From the NCBI GenBank assembly GCA_963800725.1, contig CAWDCE010000017.1, forward strand, positions 558,001 through 622,000: a stretch of 64,000 nt of DNA. Direction: 5' to 3'. Below are positions 7,472-16,645 of the stretch, piece after piece. This stretch comes from Bog-473 sp963800725 (GTDB lineage Bacteria > Actinomycetota > Acidimicrobiia > Acidimicrobiales > RAAP-2). The notes under the pieces are model-generated. The model had not been told where the DNA came from. It was given only the letters and a program-made list of their open reading frames with translations, and made no database searches. Position 1 is the stretch's first letter. Each line of letters opens with the position of its first letter. The position numbers and the translations under genes were made by a program.

Positions 7472-8881
7472 GTGGATCATGATGTCGTCGTGCCCGCACT
7501 CCGCGACGTCGAGGTGCCGGCGCATTCCCTTGCGCGGCTGGGCCGCCTCGTCGGCCCGCAGCGCTTCGCCGCCCTCGAGGAGGCAGCCGGCGCCACGATC
7601 AGTTCGCTCGACGGGGCTACGGCGTGGAACATCAGCTCCACCGCGCACGGCGGCGGGGTGGCCGAGATGGTCGGCCTGCTCTGCAGCTACGCCAGGGATG
7701 CCGGTGCCAACGCGCGCTGGATCGTGATCGACGCCGATGCCGAGTTCTTTGGCATCACCAAGCGCCTGCACAATCGCCTGCACGGGGCCGCAGGTGATGC
7801 CGGCGATCTCGGGCCCAAAGAGGCCGCGCACTACTCGAACGTGCTTGGCGCCAACTGCGACGCGTTGGACGCCAGGATCCATCCCGGCGACATCGTCTTC
7901 CTGCACGACCCCCAGACGGCAGGTCTAGCGCGCCACCTGACCGAGTACGGGGTGCGGGTGGCGTGGCGCTGCCACATCGGGGCCGACCGGGCCAATGCGC
8001 ACACCGAGGAGGCATGGGCTTTCCTCGCGCCCCATCTGGCCGAGTGCCACACCTTCATCTTCTCGCACGCCGCCTACGTGCCGCCGATCCTGGCCGGGAA
8101 GGACGTTTGGATCATTGAGCCCTCCATCGATCCGCTTGCGGCCAAGAACCGTCCGCTGCCCCGGGCGCGCGTCGAGTCGCTTCTCGAGGGGATCGGCCTG
8201 ATCTCGGGTCCGGGCAACAGCGATTCGCCGGCGGTGGTTGGCACCCTCGGCCCTTTCGCAAAGGACGACACCCTCGTGGTGCAGGTGTCGCGCTGGGACC
8301 GCCTGAAGGACATGGCAGGGGTCATGCGGAGCTTCGCCGACCACGTCGCCGGACGCGACGACCTGCGCCTCGCCCTCGTCGGCCCCGCCGTCGAAGCCGT
8401 GGAGGACGACCCCGAGGGCGAAGGGGTCCTGGCCGAGTGCATCGACCTGTGGTCGTCGCTCCCCACCCGGGCCCAACGGGCCATCCGCCTCGTGCGCCTT
8501 CCAATGGCCGATCCCGTGGCCAACGCCCTCATGGTGAACGCGGTCCAGCGCCATGCCAGCGTCGTGGTGCAAAAGAGCCTGCAGGAGGGGTTCGGCCTCA
8601 CCGTGACCGAGGCCATGTGGAAATCGCGGCCCGTCCTGGCATCCGCGGTCGGCGGAATCGTCGGCCAAATCCCCCCGGGTGCGGGCATCCTGCTTCAGGA
8701 CCCGAGCGACCTCGACACGTTCGCCGAATCGCTGGTGACCCTGCTGGCCGATCCCGCAGAGATGGCATCGATGGGACGAAGGGCCCGGCGCCACGTACGC
8801 CAGCACTTCCTCAGCGACCGCCACCTCATCGACTACGCCCGCGTGATCGCCCATATGACCGGGCGGGAGGTGGACTTTTGA
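7472..8881 (+). CDS. TreT-like glycosyltransferase (GT4), probable trehalose synthase
   Basis: 469-residue GT-B fold glycosyltransferase of the GT4 family. Features typical of trehalose glycosyltransferring synthase are visible: NISSTAHGGGVAEM near residue 52 (sugar-donor loop), VFLHDPQTAGL, the VAWRCHIGAD stretch, VSRWDRLKDMAGV near 270 and the acidic LQEGFGLTVTEAMWKSRPV motif near 370. The likely reaction is NDP-glucose plus glucose to trehalose. GTG start at 7472. It stands alone between the tRNA and a hairpin terminator, with no other trehalose gene nearby. Another GT4 substrate is possible. Confidence 0.82.
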   Translation: MDHDVVVPALRDVEVPAHSLARLGRLVGPQRFAALEEAAGATISSLDGATAWNISSTAHGGGVAEMVGLLCSYARDAGANARWIVIDADAEFFGITKRLHNRLHGAAGDAGDLGPKEAAHYSNVLGANCDALDARIHPGDIVFLHDPQTAGLARHLTEYGVRVAWRCHIGADRANAHTEEAWAFLAPHLAECHTFIFSHAAYVPPILAGKDVWIIEPSIDPLAAKNRPLPRARVESLLEGIGLISGPGNSDSPAVVGTLGPFAKDDTLVVQVSRWDRLKDMAGVMRSFADHVAGRDDLRLALVGPAVEAVEDDPEGEGVLAECIDLWSSLPTRAQRAIRLVRLPMADPVANALMVNAVQRHASVVVQKSLQEGFGLTVTEAMWKSRPVLASAVGGIVGQIPPGAGILLQDPSDLDTFAESLVTLLADPAEMASMGRRARRHVRQHFLSDRHLIDYARVIAHMTGREVDF

Positions 8882-8887
8882 TCACCG

Positions 8888-8909
8888 CGCCCGCTGAGCC
8901 GAGCGGGCG
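8888..8909. terminator. Hairpin terminator between convergent genes
   Basis: Perfect 8-bp stem CGCCCGCT (8888-8895) / AGCGGGCG (8902-8909), six-base loop, a few bases after the glycosyltransferase stop and before the end of the convergent gene. Confidence 0.6.
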
Positions 8910-8938
8910 GTTCGCGCGCCACGCGCACTTCGATGGAC

Positions 8939-9400
8939 TCAGTAATCGCCCTTTACGACAAAGTACGAACCACGGATCGTCCCGGCGAGCTTCGACTTCT
9001 GTCGGGCGAATTTGAACGAATCAAGCTCGGCGGGGATCTCCATCCCCTCTGAGAGCTTGAATCCGACCGCTCGCCTCTTGGTGTCGTCGAGTGGGTACGC
9101 GACGTTGATCGAGAGCCCACTCTCGTAGAAGACGTAGGGCCACCGGATGTGCGCAACCTCGAGATTCGCCGCCTCAAGCGGAGGCGACGCTATGACGATG
9201 TCGCGTTCGTCTTTGAGGATGCGATGCACCCAGTCGATGGTCTTTTTGGCCCCGGCGGCCGGTTCGGTGGTGAAGGCGACGTCGTACTTGTTCTTGAAAT
9301 AGCGAGCCTCGTGTGCCCGCAACCCAGCCAGCGCAGCCGCCACGGGGGACGGCTCGAGGCCGACGGTCGAAACCTGAACGAAGTCGACGACATAGCTCAC
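8939..9400 (-). CDS. Hypothetical protein, 153 residues
   Basis: Not recognised. The protein begins MSYVVDFVQVSTVGL and ends GSYFVVKGDY. It has no obvious membrane segment, signal peptide or cysteine motif. Composition is mixed alpha/beta, with central stretches AGAKKTIDWVHRILKDE and EVAHIRWPYVFYESGLS that look like a folded globular domain. The ATG at 9400 is the only good start. It is convergent with the glycosyltransferase and followed upstream by a DHFR-like gene on the same strand, with about 75 bases between them. Confidence 0.65.
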   Translation of the reverse strand: MSYVVDFVQVSTVGLEPSPVAAALAGLRAHEARYFKNKYDVAFTTEPAAGAKKTIDWVHRILKDERDIVIASPPLEAANLEVAHIRWPYVFYESGLSINVAYPLDDTKRRAVGFKLSEGMEIPAELDSFKFARQKSKLAGTIRGSYFVVKGDY

Positions 9401-9475
9401 GGCGCATAATCGTAGGGCGGCGGCTCTGCCCTTGACGGCACCGACTTGGCCGTCAGGGCTTTTCCCCCGCCGGCC

Positions 9476-10012
9476 TCAGGTCGTAATCTCGAAGTCGAGG
9501 AGTAGGGACCCGGACGGAGAGCTGACGTTGCGCGTCAGCTTCAGAGGGCGTGGTGTGGCACCGAAGAGCTTGCGGCCCGCTCCTCGCAGGCACGGGGCGA
9601 TCACGAGCCTCAGTTCATCGACCAGACCACTCGCGAGCAGCGACTGGGTGAGGGCGATGCTGCCGTGGATACCGATGTCGGCACCGCGACGTTGCTTCAT
9701 CTCCGCGAGATGGTCGAGTGGTCCCTCGTTGAGGACGGTGGTGTGCGACCACGCCGCCTCGGGCTGCGAAGAGGTCACCACGAATTTCTCCACACCGTTG
9801 ATGAAGCTGGCGAACGGCTCGATCGCACTGTTCGGCCAGAACTCGGCCCACTCGTCGTAGGTGCGGCGCCCGAGCACCACGGCGTCTTGGGTCCCAATCA
9901 CCCGGGCCAGGTTCTCGTCCATTGCCTCATCCCACTCGGTGATGAACTCGTCGGGCTCCTCTGCCACCCCATCGAGTGACAACAACTCGTAGGCGACCAC
10001 TTTGCGCACCAT
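9476..10012 (-). CDS. Dihydrofolate reductase-family protein (RibD C-terminal-like)
   Basis: 178-residue NADPH-binding reductase-like protein. Family features: the N-terminal MVRKVVAYELLSLDGVAEEP, the AVVLGRRTYDEWAEFWP motif near residue 45, the KFVVTSS strand and DIGIHGSIALTQSLLASGLVDEL near residue 112. These proteins share the DHFR/RibD fold; most are uncharacterised and are not the folate enzyme. Cytoplasmic. No linked folate or riboflavin gene is present, so no specific substrate is assigned. Confidence 0.87.
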   Translation of the reverse strand: MVRKVVAYELLSLDGVAEEPDEFITEWDEAMDENLARVIGTQDAVVLGRRTYDEWAEFWPNSAIEPFASFINGVEKFVVTSSQPEAAWSHTTVLNEGPLDHLAEMKQRRGADIGIHGSIALTQSLLASGLVDELRLVIAPCLRGAGRKLFGATPRPLKLTRNVSSPSGSLLLDFEITT

Positions 10013-10173
10013 TCACCTCCGCTCGGCAATGCCTGCCTGAGCGGGCAGACGCGTGCGAGGGGGACCCGGACCGCGCCGCTCACCCAAGAGGCGCGGGCTG
10101 TGGGTCGCGACCCCGCCACGGTGTCGCCACCGGGCCTGGCGTCGGCGCGCCGCACCCCCGAGCACTTGGTGAT

Positions 10174-11046
10174 TCACCTGTCCTGGGCGGGCGGCCACCC
10201 CGCCACCAGCCCGAGCTCCTTGCACAACGGGCGCGACGAAACCATCTGTCCGGCGAAGCGTTCGGCGTCGGGATCGTCGGCGAGCCATCCGGCCACTTCG
10301 CCCGCCACCTCGGGTGGTGCGGGCGCGTGGCCGGCGTTGACCAGGACCTTGTCCATTCCACTGGCCCGCATGGACTCGGTGAGGGTCAGCCCGGGGGCGA
10401 TGCTGAACGACCAGATCCCCGCATCGAAGAACTCCACGTGACACATGTCGGTGACGCGATGAAAGGCCGCCTTGGCCGCGGCATAGGCGACGCCCCACCC
10501 GCCCTGGCCCGACGGTGCCGGCGGCGTGGTGAATGCGGCTTCTGAGAGCATGTTGATCAAGCGACCCTCGCCTCGCTCGAGCATCTGGGGCAAGAGCAGT
10601 TGGATGAGCAGGAGCGGGTGCAGGTAGTCACCGACCAGACACCGCTCCGCCGCCTCGATCGGCAGGTCCAAGATCCGATCCATGGTGCCGGGGCCTTGGT
10701 AGATGGCGTTGTTGAAGAGGACGTCGACGCGTCCCCAGCGATCGAGGACCTGGTCGGCCACGCGATGAATGGACTGGCGATCCATGAGATCCATCTGGAC
10801 CACCAGGGCGCAACGGCCCAGCGCCTCGATCTCGGACGCGGTGGTCTCGAGGCTCCCCGCAATGGCGACGGTGCCCGCTGGGGCCGACGAGGTCGACGGA
10901 TGGGCCCGCCCGTCGCCTTCATGCACCGTCCGCGCCGTGATGGCGACGTCGAACCCCCGGCGGGCCAGGGCGAGCGCTCCACATTTGCCGATGCCCCGGC
11001 TCGCACCGGTGACCAGCGCCACGCGACCGGGCGCAGTGTCGTTCAT
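10174..11046 (-). CDS. Short-chain dehydrogenase/reductase
   Basis: About 290-residue NAD(P)-dependent oxidoreductase. It has the cofactor motif TGASRGIG near the N-terminus, NNAIYQG (a variant of NNAG) and the catalytic YAAAK pair of Tyr and Lys, with the Ser expected in the NMLSEAAF segment. The Rossmann core is interrupted by a longer loop (about residues 45-65) than in the neighbour at 11.07-11.83 kb. Start: ATG at 11046 gives MNDTAPGRVALVTG; a GTG at 11058 with GGAG three bases away is possible. It lies 19 bases downstream of a second SDR gene, so the two probably share a transcript. Confidence 0.87.
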   Translation of the reverse strand: MNDTAPGRVALVTGASRGIGKCGALALARRGFDVAITARTVHEGDGRAHPSTSSAPAGTVAIAGSLETTASEIEALGRCALVVQMDLMDRQSIHRVADQVLDRWGRVDVLFNNAIYQGPGTMDRILDLPIEAAERCLVGDYLHPLLLIQLLLPQMLERGEGRLINMLSEAAFTTPPAPSGQGGWGVAYAAAKAAFHRVTDMCHVEFFDAGIWSFSIAPGLTLTESMRASGMDKVLVNAGHAPAPPEVAGEVAGWLADDPDAERFAGQMVSSRPLCKELGLVAGWPPAQDR

Positions 11047-11065
11047 GGTCTCGCCCACCCGCTCC

Positions 11066-11833
11066 TCACATGATCCCCGATATCTGATGACCCCCGTCGA
11101 CGTGGATCAACTGCCCGTTGACATAGGAGGACGCGTCGCTGCACAAGAAGCCCACCACGGCTGCGATGTCCTCGGGCCGACCCAGCCGCCGGCTCGGATT
11201 GTGCTCGGCCAATCGTTCCTTGATGTGCTCGGGCACCTGGCTCTGGGCCGTCTCGGTGAGGATGAACCCCGGCGCAATGGCATTGGCCCGGATGCCGTCA
11301 CGGCCATAGCGGGTGGCGAGGTGGCGCGTGAGCTGGTTGATGGCTGCCTTTGAGACCCCGTAGGCCACCCTGGTCGATTCACCAATGGTGCTCGTACCCG
11401 AAGAGATGTTGACAATGGATCCGCCGCCCCGATCCACCATCTTCGGGATGACCTGGCGGGCGAGCAGGAGGGCCCCGCGGGTGTTGGTCTGCATCACGCG
11501 CTCCCACACACCGAGATCGATGTCGGTGGCGTCGGTGTCGAGCCGGGGGTGCGACCACGCCGCGTTGTGGTCGAGGCAGTCGACGCCCCCGAAGGTCGTG
11601 GTCGTCAACTCGACGAATTCCGCCACCGATTCTTCGCTGCGCACATCGCAGAGCCCGGCGAGGGCCTGACCCCCTTTTGCGCTGATCCGCTCGGCGAGCG
11701 TGTGCACCTCGTCGAGGGCCACGTCCCCGAGGGCGACCGACGCGCCCAGCTGCACGAGATGGAGCGCCGTGGCCGCTCCGATGCCCGAACTCGCACCTGA
11801 GACCAGCACCACCTTGTCGTCTAGCTGTCCCAC
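11066..11833 (-). CDS. Short-chain dehydrogenase/reductase (classical)
   Basis: Classical SDR. Motifs are SGASSGIG (cofactor), the HNAAWSH segment in the NNAG position, NISSGTS (catalytic Ser), YGVSK (catalytic Tyr/Lys), APGFILTE and the C-terminal VNGQLIHVDGGH. The start at GTG 11833 (VGQLDDK) is preferred because it gives the usual short lead to the first beta strand and has GAGGGA just upstream. The frame stays open to 11890, adding 19 residues without SDR similarity. Substrate unknown. First gene of a probable two-gene SDR transcript. Confidence 0.9.
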   Translation of the reverse strand: MGQLDDKVVLVSGASSGIGAATALHLVQLGASVALGDVALDEVHTLAERISAKGGQALAGLCDVRSEESVAEFVELTTTTFGGVDCLDHNAAWSHPRLDTDATDIDLGVWERVMQTNTRGALLLARQVIPKMVDRGGGSIVNISSGTSTIGESTRVAYGVSKAAINQLTRHLATRYGRDGIRANAIAPGFILTETAQSQVPEHIKERLAEHNPSRRLGRPEDIAAVVGFLCSDASSYVNGQLIHVDGGHQISGIM

Positions 11834-11930
11834 AGATCCCTCGATTGCTCGGCCGCGAGCCAAGTGCCGGACCAATGGTGACACACCCAAAGCGACGACG
11901 ACCCCGCCGGGTATCGCTCTCCGCGCCGCC

Positions 11931-12968
11931 TCAGGGACTGGGCGACGCCCGGGTGAAGTCCGAGGTCAGCGCGGCATTGAGCGGCGTCAGAATCTGCGGA
12001 TTGGCGGTGATCAGCCCGAGCTCGCGGTTGTAGTTCATCGAGCTGGTCGAAAAGTTCTCGGACCCGACGAAGGCGCGTCGGGCGGCGGTGGCCGCGTCGA
12101 GGGAGATCACCTTGGCGTGAATGTAGAGCGGGTGTTCACCGTGGAAGAGGTGCACCTTGACCCCCGCTGACCTCAGCGACGCCAACGCCGCGTTCCACTG
12201 ATGGCTGTAGGTCATGGTGACGTCGACCTTCACGCCGCGGCGCGCCGCTGCTTGGAGGGCCGATTCGACGGCGGTCGAGTCCATCTCCTCGTTCTCGATG
12301 TAGAGCGTGCGATGCGCCGAGTTGATGAGTCCGACCAAGGTCAGCTCCGAACCCGGACTCCACACCAGCGCGGCACTCTGTCCGACCGAAACCGGTCGGT
12401 GCCCCGAAAAGTCCTGCGCAAAGACGCTCTCGATGGCCAAAACGTCGGCCGGCGCGGTGTCGAAGATCCCGAAGTCACGCGTCGTCGGGAAGTAGCGGGC
12501 GGTGAGGTTGCCGGTCATCACCAACGACTCGTCGTCGTCGACGGTGATGGTCTTTTGATGCACGATCCTCGTCGGATAGGCCCACGCCACTTGCACCCCG
12601 TGGGCGCCGAGGAAGGAATAGGCCCCGGCATTGGCCACCGCCCCGGCATAGTCCTTGTCGAGCACTACCCGCACCGTCACCCCGCGGTGGGCGTCGGCGG
12701 CCAGATCGGCCTCGGCGGAGGGGTCGGAGAGCTCGTACATGGTCATGTCCACCGACCGCCGTGCCCCGAGAATGAAGGCATAGACGCTGCCGTAGCCCTG
12801 GTCAGGTTCGATGAGCAGCGGCGCGAACTTCGCCGGCGCACCCGGTGTCGCGCTCGACGGCGCGGCGCCGGCCGCGGGCGCGAAGGCGGCGAGCACGCTC
12901 ACGACCGTTGCGACAACGACGCAGCGCAGGGAGGCGATGCGGGAAAATGGGCGTGCGGGGGACGACAT
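11931..12968 (-). CDS. Secreted phospholipase D-family protein
   Basis: 345 residues. A signal peptide covers roughly residues 1-35: basic start, hydrophobic VVVATVVSVLAAFAPAAG, cleavage around AAGAAPS. Two PLD (HKD) motifs form one active site: HQKTITVDDDESLVMTGN near residue 136 and HAKVISLDAATAARRAF near residue 280, each followed by the expected Gly-(T/S)-Asn/Glu-Asn stretch (TGNL, GSEN). Family members cleave or transfer phosphodiester bonds in lipids or nucleic acids; the substrate here is unknown. Exported, so it acts at the surface or outside. Confidence 0.88.
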   Translation of the reverse strand: MSSPARPFSRIASLRCVVVATVVSVLAAFAPAAGAAPSSATPGAPAKFAPLLIEPDQGYGSVYAFILGARRSVDMTMYELSDPSAEADLAADAHRGVTVRVVLDKDYAGAVANAGAYSFLGAHGVQVAWAYPTRIVHQKTITVDDDESLVMTGNLTARYFPTTRDFGIFDTAPADVLAIESVFAQDFSGHRPVSVGQSAALVWSPGSELTLVGLINSAHRTLYIENEEMDSTAVESALQAAARRGVKVDVTMTYSHQWNAALASLRSAGVKVHLFHGEHPLYIHAKVISLDAATAARRAFVGSENFSTSSMNYNRELGLITANPQILTPLNAALTSDFTRASPSP

Positions 12969-13025
12969 GGTGCACGGAGCGTACCGACGGGCTGGGCACG
13001 GCCCGACCGGGGGACCTATTGGCCG

Positions 13026-13886
13026 CTAAGCAACCGGGGAACCGATTGCGTTCTCGCTCGGGGCGTTCTTGGTCATCATCACGATGCCGACCCCGAGGAC
13101 ACAGAAGCCCGCCGCGCTCAACGCGATCCGCAGTGGATCATCGGTGAACTGCTCGCCGAAGAGCCAGACACCGAGGGCGACGCTCACGATCGGATCGGTA
13201 GCCACCATGATTGGCGAAGAGACGTTGAGCGGGCCTGCGTGCAGCGCCGCCTGCATCAATAAGTTCCCGACGATCCCGCCGGCGATCACGGCGTAGACCG
13301 GCCAGTGGAGGAACATTGCAAAGAGGCCGTACTGGGCCAACGTGTCGGTCATCGACTTGATGAACCCGGCCTCGAGCGCCCACACGATGCCCGCCGCTGC
13401 TCCGTAGAGCGCCGCCTTTGCACTCGGGGAGCCGAGGCGCGCCAGCGCCACCATCACGGCGGCGATGCCACCGAACACCAGCGTCGAGGACAGCCACTGC
13501 GAGGTACTCGCCGTCATGCGTCCGCCATTGGGCTCGGACGCGACGATGAAGATGGCCAGGCCCGAACAGGTGATCACGGCGGACCACCAGGCGAGGGCGG
13601 TGACCTGGTGGTGGAACCACAGTCGACGGATGAGGAGGGCAAACACCAACTCGGCCACCAAGAGCGGCTGGACAATGGAGAGGGCCCCGAGGTGCAGCGC
13701 CAACGCCTGGAAGACGAATGCGGCGACGAGGGCGCCGGCACCGAAGAGCCACATTGGCTGGCTGAACAGGTAAAAGACCAGGCGCCTTCCCTTCATCCCT
13801 TCGGGCGCGCTGCGACTCGAGAGATGCTGGGTCACCACATTTGAGGCGTTGCCCAGGGCCGCCAACAGCGCGAAGAGTTCGCTCAT
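13026..13886 (-). CDS. DMT-superfamily (EamA-like) transporter
   Basis: About 286 residues with nine or ten hydrophobic helices, beginning MSELFALLAALGNASNVV. The two repeated EamA halves are visible, and the second ends with ALGVWLFGEQF, typical of drug/metabolite transporters. ATG at 13886 is preferred; the frame extends to 13982 but the extra 32 residues are Arg/Pro-rich and do not fit a membrane N-terminus. Substrate cannot be predicted. Faces the patatin gene divergently. Confidence 0.88.
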   Translation of the reverse strand: MSELFALLAALGNASNVVTQHLSSRSAPEGMKGRRLVFYLFSQPMWLFGAGALVAAFVFQALALHLGALSIVQPLLVAELVFALLIRRLWFHHQVTALAWWSAVITCSGLAIFIVASEPNGGRMTASTSQWLSSTLVFGGIAAVMVALARLGSPSAKAALYGAAAGIVWALEAGFIKSMTDTLAQYGLFAMFLHWPVYAVIAGGIVGNLLMQAALHAGPLNVSSPIMVATDPIVSVALGVWLFGEQFTDDPLRIALSAAGFCVLGVGIVMMTKNAPSENAIGSPVA

Positions 13887-14106
13887 TTCGGACGCGGCCG
13901 GGACACCGGGCCACGGTACCGCCCGGCCCGGGCACCGACCGAGCCGGGCCGGCCACGCCGCAGAGGGCCAAGACTCCCTCAAATGAGCTATGAGCTGGGC
14001 TTATGATGAAATGGCGGTGCCAGGAGTCAGGTATCTCGGGCGGGGGGATCTCTTCTTAGAGGTACTGAGTGCTTGCTCGGGCGAATTTCGGGGGTAGACA
14101 GGCGAG

Positions 14107-15126
14107 ATGAAAGTGGGCCTAAGTGAAGCGGCCACACCGAAGCGGCCCACCATTGGCCTTGTGCTCGGCGCCGGCGGTGTGGTCGGACAGGCGTACCAGG
14201 CCGGGGTGCTGGCCGGCCTCGAAGTCGAGGCCGGATGGGACGCGAGAGATTCCGACCTGATCGTCGGGACCTCTGCGGGGTCGGTGACCGGTGCGGCGCT
14301 CCGCGTCGGTGTGTCGGCTACTGATCTGGCTGCTTCGGCGACCGGTGCGCCACCGTCAGAGCAAGGCGCTGCGTTGCTCGCGCAGATCCTGCCCGACGAC
14401 GGAGCCCTTCCCGCCCCGTCGATGGCTTCGTTGTTTCGCCCGTGGCGACCGCCTTCCGCCGCACTCGTGCAACGAGTGGTTCGCAGACCACTGGCCTTTC
14501 GCCCCGAGGTGGCCGCCGCCACGTTGTTGCCCCGCGGCACGGTCGACATCCGCCATCGGGCCCGGGGGCTCCATGCGCTGATCGGCGACCGTTGGCCGGA
14601 CCAGCTCTGGATCTGCGCGGCGCGTCGGGCCGACGGCGGACGGGTCGTCTTTGGGAGGGACGGATCGCCCGCCACCACGCTGGCCTCGGCGGTCTTGGCG
14701 TCATGCGCCATCCCGGGGTACTTCAGCCCCGTCGAAATTGAGGGGAAGGAATACTTCGACGGCGGTGTCCACTCGGTGACCAACGCCGACGTGGTGCGCC
14801 ACTCGGGACTGACCGTCGCCATTGTGATTTCCTCGATGTCCGCATCCCACGGACATTCGGCCGGCGCCGACGGCTTCTTGCGCTGGTCGATCCACCGTCG
14901 ACTCGACCGCGAGGTGGCCCGGCTCGAGGCGGCCGGCACCCTGGTCATCCGGCTCGAGCCCGGCCCCGCCACTCGGCGGGCCATGGGACTGCGGGCCATG
15001 GCCGAGGACCGCACGCAGCGTGTCGTCGAAGCCGCCTATGACGAGACCATCCGGCGCGCCGCGTCGAATCCGATCTTCGCCGCCCTCAGCGGTTCGATCC
15101 GCCGCGCCGCTGCAACCGCCGTCTGA
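14107..15126 (+). CDS. Patatin-like phospholipase
   Basis: 339 residues with the patatin fold. The oxyanion motif is LVLGAGGVVGQAY near residue 19, the nucleophile elbow GTSAGS near residue 59, and the catalytic Asp motif YFDGGVHS near residue 217. This is a Ser-Asp dyad lipid acyl hydrolase. No signal peptide, so it is probably cytoplasmic or membrane-associated. It precedes the wax-ester synthase gene by about 85 bases on the same strand, which suggests a lipid-turnover pair, an inference from context only. Confidence 0.92.
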   Translation: MKVGLSEAATPKRPTIGLVLGAGGVVGQAYQAGVLAGLEVEAGWDARDSDLIVGTSAGSVTGAALRVGVSATDLAASATGAPPSEQGAALLAQILPDDGALPAPSMASLFRPWRPPSAALVQRVVRRPLAFRPEVAAATLLPRGTVDIRHRARGLHALIGDRWPDQLWICAARRADGGRVVFGRDGSPATTLASAVLASCAIPGYFSPVEIEGKEYFDGGVHSVTNADVVRHSGLTVAIVISSMSASHGHSAGADGFLRWSIHRRLDREVARLEAAGTLVIRLEPGPATRRAMGLRAMAEDRTQRVVEAAYDETIRRAASNPIFAALSGSIRRAAATAV

Positions 15127-15211
15127 CCTCCGGTCACCTGACCCCCGGGATTTCCTCCCCGCAGTGCGTTAGCGTCCGACACAGCGCGAACCCATCTGTC
15201 CGGAGGATGCC

Positions 15212-16645
15212 ATGAGCACTGATCGCCTCAGCCCGCTCGACGCGTCGTTCCTGCACCTCGAAGACGATGTCAGCCACATGCACATCGCCTCGGTGGCCAT
15301 CTTGGACGGTCCACCTCCACCATTCGCCGATGTCCGCGCCATGGTCGAGGCCAAACTCTCGTTGGTCCCGCGCTATCGCCAGGTCGTGCGCCGCGTCCCC
15401 TTCGACCTGGGCCGGCCGGTGTGGGTCGACGATCCGCACTTCAACATCGAGTACCACTTGCGCCACAGTGCGCTCCCGACACCGGGCAGCGAGGAGCAGT
15501 TGCGCAACCTGGTTGGACGGGTCATGTCCCAACAGCTCGACCGCTCCAAGCCGTTGTGGGAAATCTGGATGGTCGAAGGCCTCAGCGATGGCCGCTGGGC
15601 GATGTTGTCCAAGACCCACCATGCCATGGTCGACGGCATCGCCGGCACCGATCTGTTGGCCGTCATCATGGACACGAGCCCCACCGCGACGCCGCCGGCC
15701 CCACTCGCTTGGATGCCCGCACCCCTGCCCGCCGGCACCACGTTGGCCGGCGGCGCCCTGGTCGAACTGGTCCGCAGCCCCTACGAGCAGTTGCGCGCGG
15801 CCCGGTCCTCGACCCGCATGGTCCGTGGGGCGTTGCGCTACACCAACGAGGTCACCCACGGCCTCGTGGCCATGGCCGGGTTGGTGCGCCCGACACCGCT
15901 CTCGAGCCTCAACGGCCCGATCGGCCCCCATCGCCGCTACGCCTGGGCCTCGACCTCGGTGGACGACATCAAGTCGGTCCGCTCGTCGCTCGGGGGCACC
16001 TTCAACGACGTCATCCTCGCCGCCATCACCAACGGCTTTCGAGAACTGCTCCTGTCACGCCACGAATCGATCGATCGCGTGGTGCGGACCTTGGTCCCGG
16101 TCTCGATCCGCCCGAGAGACACGAGCGGCAAGGCGGTGGGCGACGGCACCGTGGAGAACCGGGTCTCGGCCATGTTCGCCGAGCTCCCGGTCAACATCGA
16201 GGACCCCGCACAACGGTTGGCGGCGGTTGCGGCCCAGATGGAGGGCGTGAAGGATTCCAAACAGGCCGTGGCCGGTGAGGCGCTCACCTCCTTGTCGGGG
16301 TTCGCACCACCCATGTTGTTGTCGGCCGGGATGCGCGTCGCCACCCGGGCCGCCCAGCGCAACGTCAACACCATCACCACCAATGTGCCCGGGCCGCAGT
16401 TCCCCCTCTATGTGGCGGGTCGCAAGATGGTGCGCGCCTTCCCCTATGTCCCCCTCGGGGGCCAGATGCGCATCGGCATTGCGATCTTCTCTTACGACGG
16501 GGAGGTGAACTTCGGTATCACCGGCGACTACGACACCACCGAGGACATCGACGTGTTGACCACGGGCATCGAGGACGGGATGGCCCAGCTGCTCGAAATT
16601 GGCGGCGTGAAGTCCGGAAGGCTCTCCACCTCGGTGGCGATGTAG
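15212..16645 (+). CDS. Wax ester synthase/diacylglycerol acyltransferase (WS/DGAT)
   Basis: Bifunctional acyltransferase making triacylglycerol or wax esters from acyl-CoA, common in actinobacteria. The 477-residue protein starts MSTDRLSPLDASFLHLE, has the active-site HHAMVDG motif near residue 136, and ends with the conserved NFGITGDYDT region. The family length is normal. It follows the patatin gene, and its last 118 bases overlap the end of the oppositely oriented DUF2505 gene. Start ATG at 15212 after a GGAGGA-type ribosome binding site. Confidence 0.94.
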   Translation: MSTDRLSPLDASFLHLEDDVSHMHIASVAILDGPPPPFADVRAMVEAKLSLVPRYRQVVRRVPFDLGRPVWVDDPHFNIEYHLRHSALPTPGSEEQLRNLVGRVMSQQLDRSKPLWEIWMVEGLSDGRWAMLSKTHHAMVDGIAGTDLLAVIMDTSPTATPPAPLAWMPAPLPAGTTLAGGALVELVRSPYEQLRAARSSTRMVRGALRYTNEVTHGLVAMAGLVRPTPLSSLNGPIGPHRRYAWASTSVDDIKSVRSSLGGTFNDVILAAITNGFRELLLSRHESIDRVVRTLVPVSIRPRDTSGKAVGDGTVENRVSAMFAELPVNIEDPAQRLAAVAAQMEGVKDSKQAVAGEALTSLSGFAPPMLLSAGMRVATRAAQRNVNTITTNVPGPQFPLYVAGRKMVRAFPYVPLGGQMRIGIAIFSYDGEVNFGITGDYDTTEDIDVLTTGIEDGMAQLLEIGGVKSGRLSTSVAM

